Origin: DATNIC01 sp035604635
GTDB lineage: Bacteria > Vulcanimicrobiota > Vulcanimicrobiia > Vulcanimicrobiales > Vulcanimicrobiaceae
Direction of reading: 5' to 3'
Length of the DNA stretch: 6,737 bases
NCBI GenBank assembly: GCA_035604635.1
Contig: DATNIC010000172.1
Span: 1 to 6,737, forward strand
The notes under the pieces were generated by a model. It did not search any database. It was not told where the DNA came from and saw only the letters and a program-made list of their open reading frames with translations. Positions within the stretch are counted from its first letter, which is position 1, and each line of letters starts with the position of its first letter. Positions 6,611-6,737 of this stretch are shown here, piece after piece. Made by a program: the position numbers and the translations under genes.

Positions 6611-6737
6611 TTATGTTGAAGTTCTAGCCGGCAGCAGCAGCGTCGTCCCCGCCTTCAGCCCCCAGCGATCGAGGTGTGCCGTCGCACGATGGTCTGGGGC
6701 GATCCAATGGCTGTGAGCGTGCTCCCCGAAATGCGTG
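6611..6737 (-). CDS. Partial 3' end of an unrecognised gene upstream of modA
   Basis: On the minus strand a frame is open from the right edge to a TAA at 6611-6613, giving 41 residues: THFGEHAHSHWIAPDHRATA then HLDRWGLKAGTTLLLPARTST. Of the three frames this one has GC-rich third positions and the most protein-like composition, with a HLDRWGLKAG turn followed by TTLLLPAR. Its stop is 36 bases before the modA start on the same strand, so the two may be co-transcribed. I do not recognise the family; it does not look like the C-terminus of ModB, ModC or a ModE-type TOBE domain. The start and most of the gene lie outside the window, and it could still be a chance open frame. Confidence 0.4.
   Translation of the reverse strand, partial: THFGEHAHSHWIAPDHRATAHLDRWGLKAGTTLLLPARTST

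Noticed and set aside
6486..6716. 76-aa open frame on plus at the right edge
   Set aside because: It is antisense to the modA signal peptide region and the upstream frame, with no ribosome binding site or domain pattern.

Overview
This is a bacterial window of high GC, about 70% in the ppc gene and lower at both edges. It carries no rRNA, tRNA, mobile element or CRISPR array. No taxonomic marker is present. Cytosolic polyhydroxybutyrate (PHB) depolymerase, a bacterial PEP carboxylase, a glutathione-transferase-like protein and two ABC-type solute-binding proteins point to a free-living, PHB-storing heterotroph. An uncultured high-GC lineage such as Eremiobacterota is possible, but this rests only on a vague resemblance of the two small proteins and is a low-confidence guess.

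Layout, left to right. (1) The 3' end of a NitT/TauT-type ABC solute-binding protein (+) runs in from the left edge. It is followed by a perfect 14-bp hairpin that probably terminates transcription in both directions. (2) Converging on that hairpin is a small secreted protein gene (-, 410-796) of unknown function. (3) After a short intergenic stretch with a 7-bp inverted repeat there is a 51-codon gene (+, 988-1143) with a strong ribosome binding site. Its stop codon overlaps the stop of (4), an intracellular PHB depolymerase gene (phaZ type, -, 1140-2324). (5) Only 12 bp from the phaZ start, and divergent from it, begins a glutathione S-transferase-like gene (+, 2337-3002). (6) Next on the same strand is PEP carboxylase (ppc, +, 3068-5779). 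(7) Converging on ppc with a 15-bp gap is modA, the periplasmic molybdate-binding protein (-, 5795-6574), which has a TTG start. (8) Upstream of modA on the same strand is the 3' end of an unrecognised reading frame cut by the right edge.

Metabolically, PhaZ releases 3-hydroxybutyrate units from stored polymer, which feed acetyl-CoA. PEP carboxylase makes oxaloacetate, which is needed to run acetyl-CoA through the TCA cycle. The two are compatible neighbours, but nothing in the sequence shows co-regulation. The two binding proteins at the edges belong to separate uptake systems whose permease and ATPase genes are not in view.

I found no new multi-gene system. The most useful observations are: PEP carboxylase keeps all recognised catalytic motifs but has Val at two of the four positions that bind the inhibitor aspartate in the E. 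coli enzyme; a 51-aa gene that is easy to miss; and the very tight divergent phaZ/GST start region.
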